64,000 nt of DNA from Cyclobacterium salsum (GTDB lineage: Bacteria > Bacteroidota > Bacteroidia > Cytophagales > Cyclobacteriaceae), in assembly GCF_010119245.1 (NCBI RefSeq), contig NZ_WNKG01000003.1, forward strand, positions 310,001 through 374,000, in the 5' to 3' direction. Below the pieces are notes generated by a model that worked only from the letters and a program-made list of their open reading frames with translations, was not told the origin of the DNA and searched no databases. Each line of letters starts with the position of its first letter. Position 1 is the stretch's first letter. A program made the position numbers and the translations under genes. Shown here piece after piece: positions 63,560 through 64,000 of the stretch.

Positions 63560-64000
63560 GTCAACAGACCAACGAATGGGTCCCGTGGAAGTTGTTACAT
63601 AGTCTCACCTGGATGAAAAAACTGGTAAATCACCTGGCAAAAAGAGCTTCCACGTATCCCACTTGTGCGCGATGGTGTTTCCTTCCTGCTTAACCGTGGT
63701 ACCTTCACTGCAACACACCTGCTGATTTTGATGATTTCTCTTTACTGTTTCTGAATGTTTATGTTCGATTGACATTATTTTCAGAAAGTTAGGCCCCCAG
63801 TATGATTATCCATCCTGCAAGGTAGTCGAAAAATCCATGCAGGTGTAATGCATAAGCCAATCGTGGGCTAGCTTTTCCTACCTTTTGAATGTTATAAAAG
63901 GTTGAAATTAGATAAAAAAACTTGCAGGTATAAAAAAATTGACCATTATTGTGTCATAAGATACTATGACACTAAAACACTATGCCAATGATTCAACTAA
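63560..64000. other. Right-edge region with palindrome and possible gene start
   Basis: No complete gene. Near the edge is an 8-bp inverted repeat at 63951-63972. ATGs at 63966 and 63982 in different frames could begin a gene that runs out of the window, but only 6-12 codons are visible, so no function can be given. Confidence 0.4.
63951..63972. promoter_or_regulatory. Operator-like inverted repeat at right edge
   Basis: GTGTCATA and TATGACAC flank AGATAC, a perfect 8-bp dyad. It lies immediately before possible start codons at 63966/63982, the usual position for autoregulation. Confidence 0.45.

Overview
The window comes from a Bacteroidota chromosome, probably a marine or aquatic glycan degrader of the Cytophagales/Cyclobacteriaceae type; the lineage below phylum is inference. 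Phylum-level evidence is four SusC/SusD pairs, two ECF sigma/FecR anti-sigma pairs wired to SusC proteins that carry an STN domain, six full-length S1 sulfatases (most of them lipoproteins), Tat-exported Gfo/Idh/MocA oxidoreductases, and an MlaE/MlaF/MlaD-type lipid transporter. No rRNA, tRNA or CRISPR array was seen.

Layout. 0.5-3.0 kb (minus): GH109-like oxidoreductase/glycosidase and an amidohydrolase. 3.4-14.1 kb: sigma factor, repeat-filled gap, FecR, SusC1 (with STN), SusD1, two sulfatases, and a 26-codon SusC relic. 14.4-21.8 kb: broken Uma2 gene, SusC2 (no STN), SusD2, a sulfatase and a sulfatase relic. 21.9-32.3 kb: collapsed aldo/keto reductase, second broken Uma2 gene, SusC3 (no STN), SusD3, Tat-exported oxidoreductase, sulfatase relic, sulfatase. 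32.5-43.0 kb: second sigma/FecR pair, SusC4 (with STN), SusD4, two overlapping sulfatases. 43.0-50.6 kb: intact Uma2 gene, AGE-family sugar epimerase, cupin, PQQ dehydrogenase with an inserted cytochrome c domain, DUF1080-DUF6807 fusion, small membrane ORFs. 51.4-57.8 kb: LexA-like repressor divergent from imuA-imuB-dnaE2, the damage-inducible mutasome. 58.0-62.8 kb: MlaE/MlaF/MlaD-like transporter, PfpI-family protein, M23 peptidase lipoprotein. 62.9-64.0 kb: relics of a carbohydrate-binding protein and a fourth Uma2 copy.

How it fits together. SusCD pairs would import oligosaccharides after exported sulfatases remove sulfate. The sulfatases resemble iduronate-2-sulfatase, heparan N-sulfatase and GlcNAc-6-sulfatase types. 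With the GH109-like and AGE proteins this hints at sulfated amino-sugar glycans, but no polysaccharide lyase or classical endo-glycosidase is present, so the substrate is open. SusC1 and SusC4 (STN plus FecR/sigma) should be controlled by trans-envelope signalling. SusC2 and SusC3 lack both and share a duplicated leader with a 45-nt identical core.

Most unusual: the region is full of gene relics and partial duplications. Four copies of one Uma2-family gene lie at module borders (one intact, three decayed). A block running from Uma2 through a leader to the SusC N-terminus is duplicated. Relics of sulfatase, SusC, reductase and carbohydrate-binding genes sit between intact modules. This looks like a glycan-use locus that is expanding and decaying by recombination.
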